From positions 1-64,000 of the forward strand of contig SFCS01000002.1 of the NCBI GenBank assembly GCA_004558485.1: a stretch of 64,000 nt of DNA, written 5' to 3'. The position numbers were made by a program, and so were the translations under genes. The stretch's first letter is position 1. Every line of letters begins with the position of its first letter. The stretch is from Ruminococcus sp. (GTDB lineage: Bacteria; Bacillota; Clostridia; Oscillospirales; Acutalibacteraceae). Shown one piece after another: positions 16,621 to 26,290 of the stretch. A model generated the notes under the pieces. The model was not told the origin of the DNA, did not search any database, and saw only the letters and a program-made list of their open reading frames with translations.

Positions 16621-17247
16621 ATGGAGAGCTATCGCACGGTGGGGTCGGCGGGCGTCGCCGAATATGTGGACAGGCGATCGCGCTTTATCGGCGAGGCGCG
16701 CCCGGTCGCCGACGAGGCACAGGCGGCGGCATTCATTGAAGAAATGCGCAAAAAATACTGGGATGCGCGCCATCATGTTCCCGTGTATATTTTGCGGGCG
16801 GGCGGTGTGCGCCGCTTTTCCGATGACGGCGAACCGCAGGGAACCGCCGGCATGCCGGCGCTGGATGTGCTGCAAAAGCAGGCGCTTGTCGATTGTGCCG
16901 TGGTCATCACCCGCTATTTCGGCGGCATTTTGCTCGGCGGCGGAGGACTCGTGCGCGCCTATTCCCACACGGCGGCGCTGGCGATCGAGGCGGCTGGCGT
17001 GGTGGAAATGCGCCCCGCTGTGGTGCAGAGGATCGTGTGCAGCTATACGCAGTACGGCTGGCTCGCGGCGCTTGTCGAGAGCTTTGGGGCAGAGGTCGCC
17101 GACACGGTGTATACCGACGAGGTGACACTGACCTTCCGCATCGATGCGGACAAGGCGGGCAGCTTTGCTGCCGCCCTCACCGACCGCAGTGCGGGCACGC
17201 TTGCCGCCGAGACACTGCGGGAGGAATATCGCACGGTGGCGCTCTGA
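16621..17247 (+). CDS. YigZ/IMPACT family protein
   Basis: A 208-residue protein of the UPF0029 (YigZ) family. The N-terminal IMPACT domain shows RRSRFIGEARPV, ARHHVPVYIL, RFSDDGEPQGTAGMPALDVL and ITRYFGGILLGGGGLVRAYS. The C-terminal part (about residues 135-205) is a ferredoxin-like DUF1949 domain. In eukaryotes IMPACT restrains the Gcn2 kinase. The bacterial role is not established. The strong site AAAGGAGGGGG precedes ATG 16621. Confidence 0.92.
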   Translation: MESYRTVGSAGVAEYVDRRSRFIGEARPVADEAQAAAFIEEMRKKYWDARHHVPVYILRAGGVRRFSDDGEPQGTAGMPALDVLQKQALVDCAVVITRYFGGILLGGGGLVRAYSHTAALAIEAAGVVEMRPAVVQRIVCSYTQYGWLAALVESFGAEVADTVYTDEVTLTFRIDADKAGSFAAALTDRSAGTLAAETLREEYRTVAL

Positions 17248-17339
17248 GACAATTTTTTTGCATTTTTTTGCGATTTTGACAGGATTTTTTCAAGTCTTTC
17301 GCGTATATACTTATATATTGGTGATAAGGAGTGAGGTCT

Positions 17340-18347
17340 ATGCAGGCGCGAGAACGCTATGAACACTGGGAGCGACAGATGCTGTCGCCGCGCGCAGCGC
17401 TGTCGGCGGAAAGCCACCGCGACCGTCCCGAGCCCCCCTGCCCTTACCGCACCGACTTTCAGCGGGACAGGGATCGCATTCTGCACTCCAAGTCCTTTCG
17501 TCGTTTGAAGCACAAGACGCAGGTGTTTTTGTCACCTGAGGGCGATCACTACCGTACCCGCTTAACCCACACGCTGGAGGTCGCACAGATTGCGCGCACC
17601 ATCGCCCGCGCCTTGCAGCTCAACGAGGATCTTACCGAGGCGATCTCGCTCGGACACGATCTCGGACACACGCCGTTCGGTCATGCCGGCGAACGGGCGC
17701 TGAACGCGCTCATGAAGGAGCACGGCGGGTTTTATCATTATTTGCAAAGCGTGCGCATCGTCGAGCGCCTGGAAAATGATGGCACAGGGCTGAACCTCAC
17801 AAAGGAAGTGAGGGACGGCATTGAGCGGCATACCTGCGGCGAGCCCGCAAAAACGCTTGAGGGACGCATCGTGCGCCTTGCCGACCGTGTCGCCTATGTC
17901 AATCACGACATGGACGATGCCATCCGCGGCGGTGTGCTGCGGGAGGAGGATGTGCCTGCCGCCGTGCGCGAGCATCTCGGAAAAACGCGCACCGCCCGCA
18001 TCGACACGCTCGTGACCGCTATCGTGGAGAACAGCGGCGAGGACATCGGTATGGATGCGCAGACGATGCAGTATTTTGATGAGCTGCATGCCTTTTTGCA
18101 CCGAAATCTCTATCATGACTCTGTGGCGAAGATAGAGGAAAAAAAGGTGGACACGCTGATCTCACAGATGTTCGGCTATTTTTTGGAGCATATCGAAAAG
18201 CTGCCGCCCGAATATATCCTGATTGCGGAAAAAGAGGACAAGGACATTGCGGTGTGCGATTATATCGCGAGCATGACCGATAACTATGCACTGGAGATTT
18301 ATCACGATCTTTTCATTCCGCGCAGCTGGACGGTGCATCACCTGTAA
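17340..18347 (+). CDS. dgt: Deoxyguanosinetriphosphate triphosphohydrolase-like protein
   Basis: A 335-residue HD-domain phosphohydrolase that splits dNTPs to nucleosides and triphosphate. Motifs are QRDRDRILHSKSFRRLKHKTQVF, HTLEVAQIARTIARALQ, and SLGHDLGHTPFGHAGE with the metal-binding HD pair. VRDGIERHT and ADRVAYVNHDMDDAI complete the site. ATG 17340 follows AAGGAGTGAGG. It heads a dgt-dnaG-rpoD operon common in Clostridia, where a dNTPase is placed beside primase. Spacing to dnaG is 15 bases. Confidence 0.95.
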   Translation: MQARERYEHWERQMLSPRAALSAESHRDRPEPPCPYRTDFQRDRDRILHSKSFRRLKHKTQVFLSPEGDHYRTRLTHTLEVAQIARTIARALQLNEDLTEAISLGHDLGHTPFGHAGERALNALMKEHGGFYHYLQSVRIVERLENDGTGLNLTKEVRDGIERHTCGEPAKTLEGRIVRLADRVAYVNHDMDDAIRGGVLREEDVPAAVREHLGKTRTARIDTLVTAIVENSGEDIGMDAQTMQYFDELHAFLHRNLYHDSVAKIEEKKVDTLISQMFGYFLEHIEKLPPEYILIAEKEDKDIAVCDYIASMTDNYALEIYHDLFIPRSWTVHHL

Positions 18348-18362
18348 AAAGGAGGGAGAAAC

Positions 18363-20114
18363 ATGGCACTGCCGGAGGCATTCCTGCAGGAGCTTATCGC
18401 GCGCAACGACATTGAGAGCGTCGTATCCTCCTATGTCAATCTGAAACGCCGCGGCAGAAACCTTGTGGGGCTTTGTCCGTTTCACGGTGAAAAGACCCCC
18501 TCCTTCAACCTCTATCCCGAGACCTCGTCGTTTTATTGCTTCGGCTGCGGCGCAGGCGGGGATGTCATCACCTTTATCAAACGGATCGAGAACCTAGACT
18601 ATATCGACGCGGTGAAATTTCTGGCGGCGCGCAGCGGCATGCAGCTGCCGGAGGATACGCGCGACGACCGCACCTCGAAGCTGCGCATGCGCATTTTGGA
18701 GGCGAACCGCGAAGCAGCGCGCTTTTTCCACGCGCAGCTGTATGCGCCGACGGGGAAGATCGCCCTTGACTATTACCATCGCCGCGGCTACACGGACGCC
18801 ACCATCCGCCATTTCGGACTGGGCTTTGCCCCGCCGGCGTGGGATGCGCTCGGTGCGGCGCTGCGCAAAAAGGGCTTTCGCGACGAAGAACTGCAGGCGG
18901 CGTTTTTGACCCGCCGCGGCAAAAGCGGCGGAACCTTCGATCTTTTCCGCAACCGCGTGATGATCCCCATTATCGACATTCGCGGTGCGGTGGTGGGGTT
19001 CGGCGGCAGAGTGCTCGACGACTCCAAGCCGAAATATATCAACACAGAAAGCACCTTGGCGTTCAGCAAGAGCAACACGCTTTTCGCCCTCAATTTCGCC
19101 AAGGCGTCCGGCAGAGAGCTGATCCTGTGCGAGGGCTATATGGATGTCATCGCCATGCATCAGGCGGGGTTCACCAACGCGGTGGCGGCGCTTGGCACTT
19201 CCTTTCCGGAGGAGCAGGTGCGGCTCATTTCCCGCTATGCCGACAAGATCAATCTGATGTTCGATGCGGATGAGGCGGGGCAGAAGGCAACACGCCGCGC
19301 GCTGCAGGCACTGCGTCCGACGGGCGTGGAGGTCAAGGTGGTCACCATCCCCGACGGGAAGGATCCCGACGAGTTTATCAAGAAAAACGGACCGCAGCGT
19401 TTTCGGCTGCTGCTTGAGCGCTCGTCAAACGCCTTGGAATATCAGCTTATGAACATCGGCGCGAAATACGATCTGGCGACGCCCGACGGGCGTGTGGGCT
19501 ATTTGCAGGAGGCAACTGCGCTGCTTGCCTACAGCGAAAAGGTGGAGCAGGATGTGTATGCCGGCAGATTGTCCGCGGAGCTCGGCGTCTCGAAGGAGGC
19601 AATTTTGCAGCAAATCGCCAAAAATGTCCGCAAGCGCGAGAAACGGCAGAAAAATCAGGAGCTGTCCGCCGCTCTGCGGCAGGACGATGCGGTACTGCGC
19701 AAGGTCAACCCCGATGCCCTCACCTATACGCGCGCGGCGCAGGCGGAGGAGGTGCTTTTGGGCACACTGCTGCTGCACCCCGATTTTATCCCGTCGGTGC
19801 GGGAGGCGCTGCCGCCCGAGCACATGGTCACGGCGCTCAACGCGGAGATCTATCGCCGCATTTTGGAGCGCCAGCGGCAGGGGCTGCTGTTGGAGTTGTC
19901 GTTCTTTGCGGCGGATTTTGACGACGAGCAGATGGCATATATCACCCACATGGTGCAGGACGCCAAGGGCGATGCCTTCACGGTGGCGGATGCGATGCGC
20001 TATGTGGAGATTATAGAGGAAGAATACCGCCTGCAAAAGCTCAAAAAGCCGGAGGAGCTGGGCGACGCGGAAATTGCCGATATACTGTCCGTTTTGCGGG
20101 ACAGAAAGCGATAA
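18363..20114 (+). CDS. dnaG: DNA primase
   Basis: A 583-residue enzyme that makes RNA primers for replication. The CHC2 zinc finger uses Cys38, His41, Cys59 and Cys62 (CPFHGEKTPSF, YCFGCGAGG). The TOPRIM core follows, with ILCEGYMDVIAMHQAGF and FDADEAGQKATRRAL carrying the metal-binding acids. The C-terminal helicase-binding region (about residues 440-583) is divergent, as usual. Start with AAAAGGAGGGAG. It lies between dgt and rpoD, the classic macromolecular synthesis operon order without rpsU. Confidence 0.97.
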   Translation: MALPEAFLQELIARNDIESVVSSYVNLKRRGRNLVGLCPFHGEKTPSFNLYPETSSFYCFGCGAGGDVITFIKRIENLDYIDAVKFLAARSGMQLPEDTRDDRTSKLRMRILEANREAARFFHAQLYAPTGKIALDYYHRRGYTDATIRHFGLGFAPPAWDALGAALRKKGFRDEELQAAFLTRRGKSGGTFDLFRNRVMIPIIDIRGAVVGFGGRVLDDSKPKYINTESTLAFSKSNTLFALNFAKASGRELILCEGYMDVIAMHQAGFTNAVAALGTSFPEEQVRLISRYADKINLMFDADEAGQKATRRALQALRPTGVEVKVVTIPDGKDPDEFIKKNGPQRFRLLLERSSNALEYQLMNIGAKYDLATPDGRVGYLQEATALLAYSEKVEQDVYAGRLSAELGVSKEAILQQIAKNVRKREKRQKNQELSAALRQDDAVLRKVNPDALTYTRAAQAEEVLLGTLLLHPDFIPSVREALPPEHMVTALNAEIYRRILERQRQGLLLELSFFAADFDDEQMAYITHMVQDAKGDAFTVADAMRYVEIIEEEYRLQKLKKPEELGDAEIADILSVLRDRKR

Positions 20115-20138
20115 ATTCAAAAAGCGGAGGAATACCAA

Positions 20139-21323
20139 ATGAGCGAGGAACTTTTGAAAGAAGAGACCGCCCCGGCGCAGGAACCGACGACGGATACGGC
20201 GGACGGCGACGCGCTTGCGGCGCAGAAGAAGGAAGGAAAGCGCCAGCAGCGGATGCATGATCTCATCGAAACGGGCAAGCAGAAGGGCAAGCTCACCACG
20301 CAGGAGATCATGGATGCCATGGAAGAGATGGATTTCGATCCGGATCAGATGGACAAGCTCTATGAAGCGCTCGAAGGACAGAACATCGAGGTTATCGACG
20401 ATTTCGAGGTGGACTCCCTCGATGACCTGTCCTTTGCCACGACAGTGGACGTCGATAGTGCCGACACGGCAGACGGCGGCGTCGATCCCCAAATGGTGAT
20501 CGACGATCCCGTCAAGGTGTACTTAAAAGAGATCGGTCGCGTACCGCTGCTCAATTCCGAGGAAGAGATCGATCTTGCCATGCGCATCATGGACGGCGAC
20601 GCGGCGGCGAAAAAGCGCCTGTCCGAGGCAAACCTCCGTCTGGTGGTCAGCATCGCCAAGCGCTATGTCGGTCGCGGTATGCAGTTTCTCGATCTGATCC
20701 AGGAGGGCAACCTGGGACTGATCAAGGCAGTCGAAAAATTTGACTACACCAAGGGCTTCAAATTCTCGACCTATGCCACCTGGTGGATCCGCCAGGCGAT
20801 CACCCGCGCTATTGCCGATCAGGCGCGTACCATCCGTATTCCGGTGCACATGGTAGAGACTATCAACAAGGTGAAAAAGGTTTCCAGTCAGCTGCTGCAC
20901 AAAAACGGGCATGAGCCGTCCGCCGACGAGATCGCGGCGGAGCTGGACATGCCGGTGGATAAGGTGCGGGAGATCATGCGCGTGGCGCAGGAGCCGGTGT
21001 CGCTTGAGACGCCGATCGGCGAGGAGGAGGACAGCCATCTCGGCGATTTCATCCCCGACGACGAGGCGCCCGCGCCGGCGGACGCCGCCTCACATACGCT
21101 TTTGAAGGAACAGCTCGGCGATGTGCTGTCCACCCTCACCCCGCGTGAGGAGAAGGTGCTGCGCCTGCGGTTCGGGCTGGAGGACGGCAGACAGCGCACG
21201 CTCGAGGAGGTCGGCAAGGAATTTGATGTCACCCGTGAGCGCATCCGTCAGATCGAGGCAAAAGCACTGCGCAAGCTGCGCCACCCCAGCCGCAGCAAAA
21301 AGCTCAAGGATTTTCTGGATTAA
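20139..21323 (+). CDS. rpoD: RNA polymerase primary sigma factor SigA (RpoD)
   Basis: A 394-residue sigma-70 group 1 factor. The N-terminal about 100 residues are acidic and carry region 1.1-like helices (TTQEIMDAMEEMDFDPDQMDKLYEAL). Regions 2.1-2.4 include RLVVSIAKRYVGRGMQFLDLIQEG and KFSTYATWWIRQAITRAIADQ. Regions 3 and 4 end in the helix-turn-helix VTRERIRQIEAKALRKLRHPSR. It should read the TTGACA/TATAAT promoters seen throughout the window. Last gene of dgt-dnaG-rpoD, with a strong terminator. Confidence 0.98.
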   Translation: MSEELLKEETAPAQEPTTDTADGDALAAQKKEGKRQQRMHDLIETGKQKGKLTTQEIMDAMEEMDFDPDQMDKLYEALEGQNIEVIDDFEVDSLDDLSFATTVDVDSADTADGGVDPQMVIDDPVKVYLKEIGRVPLLNSEEEIDLAMRIMDGDAAAKKRLSEANLRLVVSIAKRYVGRGMQFLDLIQEGNLGLIKAVEKFDYTKGFKFSTYATWWIRQAITRAIADQARTIRIPVHMVETINKVKKVSSQLLHKNGHEPSADEIAAELDMPVDKVREIMRVAQEPVSLETPIGEEEDSHLGDFIPDDEAPAPADAASHTLLKEQLGDVLSTLTPREEKVLRLRFGLEDGRQRTLEEVGKEFDVTRERIRQIEAKALRKLRHPSRSKKLKDFLD

Positions 21324-21355
21324 AAGCGATACGACAAAGAAAACATGACAGACAA

Positions 21356-21405
21356 GACATGCACCCCAAAAGCGTCTGACTTTTGAGGTGCATGTCACTT
21401 TTTTT
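21356..21405 (+). terminator. rpoD operon terminator
   Basis: GACATGCACC and CAAAAG arms pair with CTTTTG and GGTGCATGTC with one bulge, followed by seven T residues. It also separates the convergent liv operon. Confidence 0.85.
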
Positions 21406-21446
21406 GTATATCCGTTCAACTGCAAAATGAAGGGACAAAAATTCAG

Positions 21447-22157
21447 TTAACCGCCGAGATATGCCTTTTTGACATCCTCACTCTGCAACAGCTCTGCGCC
21501 GGTGCCGGAAAGGGCGATGCGCCCGTTTTCCAAAACATATGCGCGGTCGGAAATGGCCAGCGATTTTCCGGCGTTTTGTTCCACCAGCAGCACTGTCGTG
21601 CCGCGCTGGTGGAAATCCTTGATGATGCTGAACACCTGATCCACCAGCAGGGGGGAGAGACCCATCGACGGCTCATCCAGCATCAAAAGGTCGGGATGGC
21701 TCATCATGGCGCGTCCCATGGCAAGCATCTGCTGCTCGCCGCCGGACAGCGTTCCCGCGACCTGGTCGCGGCGCTCGCCCAAACGGGGGAACCAGGTGTA
21801 GATCTCATCGATGTCCTGCTTGATCCTTTTGGAGTCCTTTTCGACATACGCGCCCATCAGCAGGTTCTCATACACTGTCAGCTCCTGGAACACACGCCGT
21901 CCCTCCGGCACCTGTGCCATGCCCAGGTGCACGATACGGTGACAGGGGATGTTGGTGATGTCGGAGCCGTTATAGGTCACTGTGCCGGATTTTTTCGGGA
22001 TAAGCCCCATAAGACTCTGCATGGTGGTGGTCTTGCCGGCGCCGTTGGCGCCGATCAGGGTAACGATTTCCCCTTTGTTGACCTCAAAGCTGATGCCCTT
22101 GAGCGCCTGAATGACACCGTAGAACACCTGCAGGTCTTTCACTTCCAATAATGCCAT
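21447..22157 (-). CDS. livF: Branched-chain amino acid ABC transporter ATP-binding protein LivF
   Basis: A 236-residue ATPase. Walker A is GANGAGKTTTMQSLMG, the signature is LSGGEQQMLAMGRAMM, Walker B is LLMLDEPSMGLSP, and the LivF-type segment LVEQNAGKSLAISDRAYVLENG is present. It pairs with LivG to power uptake of leucine, isoleucine, valine or related amides. It is last of five genes; the start lies four bases after livG ends. The start sequence MALLEVKDLQVFYG is standard. Confidence 0.95.
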   Translation of the reverse strand: MALLEVKDLQVFYGVIQALKGISFEVNKGEIVTLIGANGAGKTTTMQSLMGLIPKKSGTVTYNGSDITNIPCHRIVHLGMAQVPEGRRVFQELTVYENLLMGAYVEKDSKRIKQDIDEIYTWFPRLGERRDQVAGTLSGGEQQMLAMGRAMMSHPDLLMLDEPSMGLSPLLVDQVFSIIKDFHQRGTTVLLVEQNAGKSLAISDRAYVLENGRIALSGTGAELLQSEDVKKAYLGG

Positions 22158-22161
22158 AGCC

Positions 22162-22932
22162 TTACCCTCCGATATATGCTTTGATGACTTCGGGATCGTT
22201 GAGTGCCGTTTTGGTGTCGCCCTGCGTCAGCACGGTGCCGAAGTTCAGCACCGTGATCTCGTCGCAAAGTCCCGAAACAAATTTCATGTCATGCTCGATG
22301 AGGAGAATGGTCATGTCAAAATGATCTCGGATGTAGCGAATGGTCTCCATCAGCTCCGCCGTTTCGTTGGGATTCATGCCGGCGGCAGGCTCGTCAAGCA
22401 GCAGCAGCTTCGGATTGGTCGCCAGCGCTCTGGCGATCTCCAGCTTGCGTTGTTTGCCGTAGGGCAGGTTGCAGGAAAGGTTGTTGCGTTCCTCCTCCAG
22501 CCCCACGATGCGCAGAATTTCCTTTGCACGGTCGCGCATCCGTTTTTCGGTCTTGAAATGCTTCGGCAGGCGCAGCATGCTGACAAAGGGGTTGCACTTA
22601 AATTCCGGTTGGTTGTGCAGGCCGACAAGCACATTGCGGATGACGCTCATGTTGTTAAAAAGGCGGATGTTCTGGAAGGTGCGCGCGATGCCCTTGTGGT
22701 TGATGACCTCCTGCGTTTTGCCGGTCAGCTCCTCGCCGTCCAGATAGAAGGTGCCGGTGGTGGGCTGATACACGCCGGTGAGCAGGTTGAAAATGGTGGT
22801 TTTTCCTGCACCGTTAGGGCCGACAAGACCGTAGAGCTGCTTTTTTCTGATTTCCAAATTGACATCCTGCACCGCTTTCAGACCGCCGAAGGAGATACCG
22901 AGATGCTCGGTTTTTAACACAATATCCGACAT
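22162..22932 (-). CDS. livG: Branched-chain amino acid ABC transporter ATP-binding protein LivG
   Basis: A 256-residue ATPase. Walker A GPNGAGKTTIFNLLTG, LivG-type RTFQNIRLFNNMSVIRNVLVG, signature LPYGKQRKLEIARALATNP and Walker B LLLLDEPAAGMNPNET are visible. The ATG at 22932 follows AAGGAGGAG. It begins one base after livM ends. Function is with LivF at the cytosolic face of the LivHM channel. Confidence 0.95.
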   Translation of the reverse strand: MSDIVLKTEHLGISFGGLKAVQDVNLEIRKKQLYGLVGPNGAGKTTIFNLLTGVYQPTTGTFYLDGEELTGKTQEVINHKGIARTFQNIRLFNNMSVIRNVLVGLHNQPEFKCNPFVSMLRLPKHFKTEKRMRDRAKEILRIVGLEEERNNLSCNLPYGKQRKLEIARALATNPKLLLLDEPAAGMNPNETAELMETIRYIRDHFDMTILLIEHDMKFVSGLCDEITVLNFGTVLTQGDTKTALNDPEVIKAYIGG

Positions 22933-22933
22933 G

Positions 22934-24094
22934 TTATTTCTCCTCCTTCTTTTTCTTTTTGCGATCCGGCTCGAAAGCACCGTTAGGCTGCAGCTCGACG
23001 GACAAAATCTCGTCCATCTTGATCTTGGTGTCGATGCGGTTCCAGGCGGCGTCGTCATCGCGGATGTTTTCGGGGTGACGCACTTTCTTGCTGAACTTTT
23101 CGGCAAGTCTGCGGAAGTTGAGCTTTTCACGCAGCGGCCGCAGCGCAGGCGCGTTGTTGAACAGCACGGCGACAATGAGGATCAGCGCATAGATGAGCAG
23201 CTTCAAAGCGGCAAGGTCCCCGGACAGCTTGTTCTGCAGTACGAAGTTGACGTAGGTGATGAGCGTTGCGGCGATGATAGAGCCGCTGATGCTGCCCATG
23301 CCGCCGAGCACCACCATCACCAGGATCTCGATCGAATAGTTATAGGAGAAAACGGTATAGATGATGGGGGTATTCAGATGCCCGTAAATGACGCCGGCGA
23401 TACCGGCGAAGAACGCCGAAACCACGAACACGAACAGCTTGTAGAACGTGACATTGATGCCCATTGCCTTTGCCGCAATTTCGTTGTCGCGGATGGCAGT
23501 GATGGCGCGTCCGTGCTTGCTGCGGATAAGGTTCTGAATGAGTGCCAGCACCAGCAGCACCACGACAAACGCCACAATGAACAGCGACGCGGGCTTATAT
23601 TTGGTGGTGTTAAGTCCCATCGCGCCGCCGAAGAACGGCAGATTTTTGATGACATTGCGCACGATCTCGCCGAAGGCAAGCGTGACGATCGCCAGATAGT
23701 CGCCTTTGAGGCGCAGCGCCGGCAGACCGATGACAAAGCCGAAAACGGCGGCGACCAGACCGCCGACCAGCATGGACAAAATCAGCACCACGAGCGGGCT
23801 GCCGATCACGGTGTGCAGGAAGTTGGCAAAATAGCAGCCGATATAGGCGCCGACGCACATAAAGCCCGCATGACCGAGGCTCAGCTCTCCGAGAAAGCCC
23901 ACGACCAAATTCAGCGACACCGCCAAAATAATACTGTAGGCGATACGGGACAAAAGGGTGATGGTGGCGCGAGGCAGCATGCCGTTGCTGCTGAGGATCA
24001 TCATGACGATGAGGAACAGCGCGATGACGATGTAATGGATATAGTGCTTTAGCTTAAAGCGCGGCATAAAGCCGGAAGCCTTCGTTTTTCCCAT
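22934..24094 (-). CDS. livM: Branched-chain amino acid ABC transporter permease LivM
   Basis: A 386-residue permease with eight to ten hydrophobic segments starting at about residue 20. Family features include AYSIILAVSLNLVVGFLGELSLGHAGFMCVGAY and ALRLKGDYLAIVTLAFGEIVRNVI, and GGMGSISGSIIAATLITYV. The last about 75 residues are a charged cytosolic tail ending in KKKKKEEK, longer than in many LivM proteins. It starts 6 bases after livH ends. Confidence 0.95.
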   Translation of the reverse strand: MGKTKASGFMPRFKLKHYIHYIVIALFLIVMMILSSNGMLPRATITLLSRIAYSIILAVSLNLVVGFLGELSLGHAGFMCVGAYIGCYFANFLHTVIGSPLVVLILSMLVGGLVAAVFGFVIGLPALRLKGDYLAIVTLAFGEIVRNVIKNLPFFGGAMGLNTTKYKPASLFIVAFVVVLLVLALIQNLIRSKHGRAITAIRDNEIAAKAMGINVTFYKLFVFVVSAFFAGIAGVIYGHLNTPIIYTVFSYNYSIEILVMVVLGGMGSISGSIIAATLITYVNFVLQNKLSGDLAALKLLIYALILIVAVLFNNAPALRPLREKLNFRRLAEKFSKKVRHPENIRDDDAAWNRIDTKIKMDEILSVELQPNGAFEPDRKKKKKEEK

Positions 24095-24100
24095 TTGTCA

Positions 24101-24964
24101 TCACACCTTCTCTCTTCTCTTTTTGCCCAACAGTCCGATGGGCTTCACCAGCAGGATCAGGATCAGAAGGCTGAACTCGATCGCTGTGGTGTAGGGGCTG
24201 ATAACCGAAATACTCTGGCAGACCTTTTCGATGATGCCGAGCAGCACGCCGCCGATCATTGCACCGGGGATAGAGCCGATGCCGCCGATAACGGCAGCGG
24301 TGAATGCTTTGATGCCGGGCATGGAGCCGAGCGTCGGGCTGGTGGAAGGAATTTGCATGAGATAGAAAAGACTGGCAAATGCGGCGAGTGCCGAGCCGAT
24401 GGCAAAGGTGATCATGATGATGCGATCCACATTGATGCCCATGAGCTGTGCCGCACCGCGATCCTCGGACACCGCCTGCATGGCGCGTCCGATGCGCGTT
24501 TTCTTGACAAAGAAGGTCAGCGCCGCCATGATGATCGCACCGATCACCAGCGTCAAAACGGTGGCGACGCTTATCTGCACACCGCCGATCGTGATGTTGC
24601 CGAACGACGGCAGCGAGACCGGACGGGATTTTGCACCGTAAGCAAGCTGTGCGATGCTTTGCAGGAAAAAGCTGACACCGATTGCCGTAATCAGCACCGC
24701 CAGGGGAGACGCACCGCGCAGCGGTTTGTATGCCAGCTTTTCGACCAGGATACCGACAAGCGTGCAAACGACAATGGCGGCGATGACCGCCACATACGGA
24801 TTGCCGGTCATCGTCAGTGTCGATAAAATGGCATAGGCACCCACCATGATGATATCGCCGTGTGCGAAGTTCAGCATTTTTGCGATGCCGTACACCATCG
24901 TGTAGCCCAAAGCGATCAGCGCATAGATCGCGCCGAGGCTCAGTCCGTCTAACAGTATACTCAT
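24101..24964 (-). CDS. livH: Branched-chain amino acid ABC transporter permease LivH
   Basis: A 287-residue permease, partner of LivM. Visible features are LDGLSLGAIYALIALGYTMVYG, IAKMLNFAHGDIIMVGAY, and IGGIGSIPGAMIGGVLLGIIE. ATG 24964 follows AAGGAGAG. A hairpin in the 95-base gap to livK (25015-25039) is placed where binding-protein operons often reduce expression of downstream membrane genes. Confidence 0.95.
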   Translation of the reverse strand: MSILLDGLSLGAIYALIALGYTMVYGIAKMLNFAHGDIIMVGAYAILSTLTMTGNPYVAVIAAIVVCTLVGILVEKLAYKPLRGASPLAVLITAIGVSFFLQSIAQLAYGAKSRPVSLPSFGNITIGGVQISVATVLTLVIGAIIMAALTFFVKKTRIGRAMQAVSEDRGAAQLMGINVDRIIMITFAIGSALAAFASLFYLMQIPSTSPTLGSMPGIKAFTAAVIGGIGSIPGAMIGGVLLGIIEKVCQSISVISPYTTAIEFSLLILILLVKPIGLLGKKRREKV

Positions 24965-25014
24965 AAATTGCTCTCCTTGCAGGTGTTTCGCATATGTCGT
25001 AAAACATGGCAGAT

Positions 25015-25039
25015 GGCCGGGGGTTTGTATCCCCCGGCC
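25015..25039 (-). promoter_or_regulatory. Intercistronic hairpin between livK and livH
   Basis: GGCCGGGGG and CCCCCGGCC pair perfectly around TTTGTAT. No T tract follows on the minus strand, so it is more likely an mRNA-stability or partial-attenuation element than a full terminator. Confidence 0.6.
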
Positions 25040-25059
25040 GAAAGCCACGAATACCGGAT

Positions 25060-26178
25060 TTATTGTACTTCGACGATCTGCGGAACCTTGTTGCAGGCGC
25101 CGGAAGCATCCCAGGTCATAGTGCCGGTCGCGCCGACCAGCTTGAAGGAGTCGGCGGTGATCGCCTTCTTGACGGTCTCGCACAGCTCGCTCGGCTTGAC
25201 ATCGGCGTCCTTGACATCGGCGGCCTTCATCGCCTCGTAGATCGCATAGATGGCGTCATAACCGTCAGCAGCGAACTGGTCGGGGGACTCGTTGTATTTC
25301 GCCTTGTACTTGCTGACAAAGTCGGCAGTGGCTTTTTCGGTGCTGTTGACATCGAAGGGGGTGATATACTTGATGGAGTTCTTCACGGTGCTGTCGATCT
25401 GAGACGCAACGCCGTCCAAACCGTCACAGCCGAACAGCACGGCGTTAACGGACTTCGCCGCGCAAGCCTTTGCGATAAGGCCCGCCTCGGTGTAGTAGAT
25501 GGGCAGGAAGATGACATCGCAATCCTTCAGTGCCTCGACCTGTGTGGAGAAGTCCTTTTTGTTTTCCTGGTCGAAGGACTGGGTCGCAAACGTGACATTC
25601 AGCTTCTTCATCTCGGCGTCAAACGCCTCATAGATGCCCTTGGAATAGGGATCGCTGGTGTCATAGATCGCGCCGATCTTCTTATACTTGGAGGTCAGCT
25701 CTGCGGCAGCCAGCGTGCCCTGATCCGGATCGCCGAAGCAAACACGGAACGCATTGTCACGGCCGGTGATGATCGATGCCGCGGATGCGGACGGGGTGAT
25801 GAAGAACAGATTGTCCTCGACAGACTTGGAGGCAAAGGACTCGCAGGAGCCGGAGGTCACGCTGCCGATGGAGATCTGCATACCGGCGTCCATCAGGGCG
25901 TCATAACCGGTGGCGGCATCCTCGGCGGTCGCCTTGTCGTCTTTCATGTCGAACTTGAAGGTGATGCCGTTGAGGCCGCCGGCAGCGTTGATCTCGTCAA
26001 CAGCGAGCTGAGCGCCGTTCTTGACGGAATTGCCATAGGCGGATGCGTCGCCGGTCAGAGGGCCGGTGGAGCCGATAAAGAACTGTTTATCGGCGGTGGA
26101 TGCGCCACAGCCCGCAAACACGCTTGCGAACATGGCGACTGCCATCACGGTGGCAGCAACTTTGGTGAACTTTTTCAT
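25060..26178 (-). CDS. livK: Branched-chain amino acid ABC transporter substrate-binding protein
   Basis: A 372-residue lipoprotein that captures the amino acid outside the cell. The signal peptide (VAATVMAVAMFASVFAGC) ends in the lipobox FAGC at about residue 24, so it is lipid-anchored. The mature part is a type I periplasmic binding protein fold (IGSTGPLTGDASAYGNSVKNGAQLAVDEIN). ATG 26178 follows AAGGAGAG. It heads the livKHMGF operon. The exact ligand within the Leu/Ile/Val family is not readable. Confidence 0.95.
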   Translation of the reverse strand: MKKFTKVAATVMAVAMFASVFAGCGASTADKQFFIGSTGPLTGDASAYGNSVKNGAQLAVDEINAAGGLNGITFKFDMKDDKATAEDAATGYDALMDAGMQISIGSVTSGSCESFASKSVEDNLFFITPSASAASIITGRDNAFRVCFGDPDQGTLAAAELTSKYKKIGAIYDTSDPYSKGIYEAFDAEMKKLNVTFATQSFDQENKKDFSTQVEALKDCDVIFLPIYYTEAGLIAKACAAKSVNAVLFGCDGLDGVASQIDSTVKNSIKYITPFDVNSTEKATADFVSKYKAKYNESPDQFAADGYDAIYAIYEAMKAADVKDADVKPSELCETVKKAITADSFKLVGATGTMTWDASGACNKVPQIVEVQ

Positions 26179-26252
26179 ACGGGGTCTCTCCTTTTGCAGT
26201 TTTTTTATTTTAACAGCCGCAGGGGTTGTAAAATACAAAGATAAATAAGAAA

Positions 26253-26278
26253 GCCGGTCCCGCGAAAGCAGGGCCGGC
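26253..26278 (-). terminator. Terminator of the small membrane protein gene
   Basis: GCCGG/CCGGC outer stem with CC/GG and GC/GC inner pairs and a GAAA loop. On the minus strand TTTCTTATTT follows. Confidence 0.7.
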
Positions 26279-26290
26279 ATTTTCACAAAT

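Noticed and set aside
22859..24052. A long plus-strand frame across livG and livM
   Set aside because: The liv genes on the minus strand carry diagnostic motifs in every block; the opposite frame is a GC-bias shadow.
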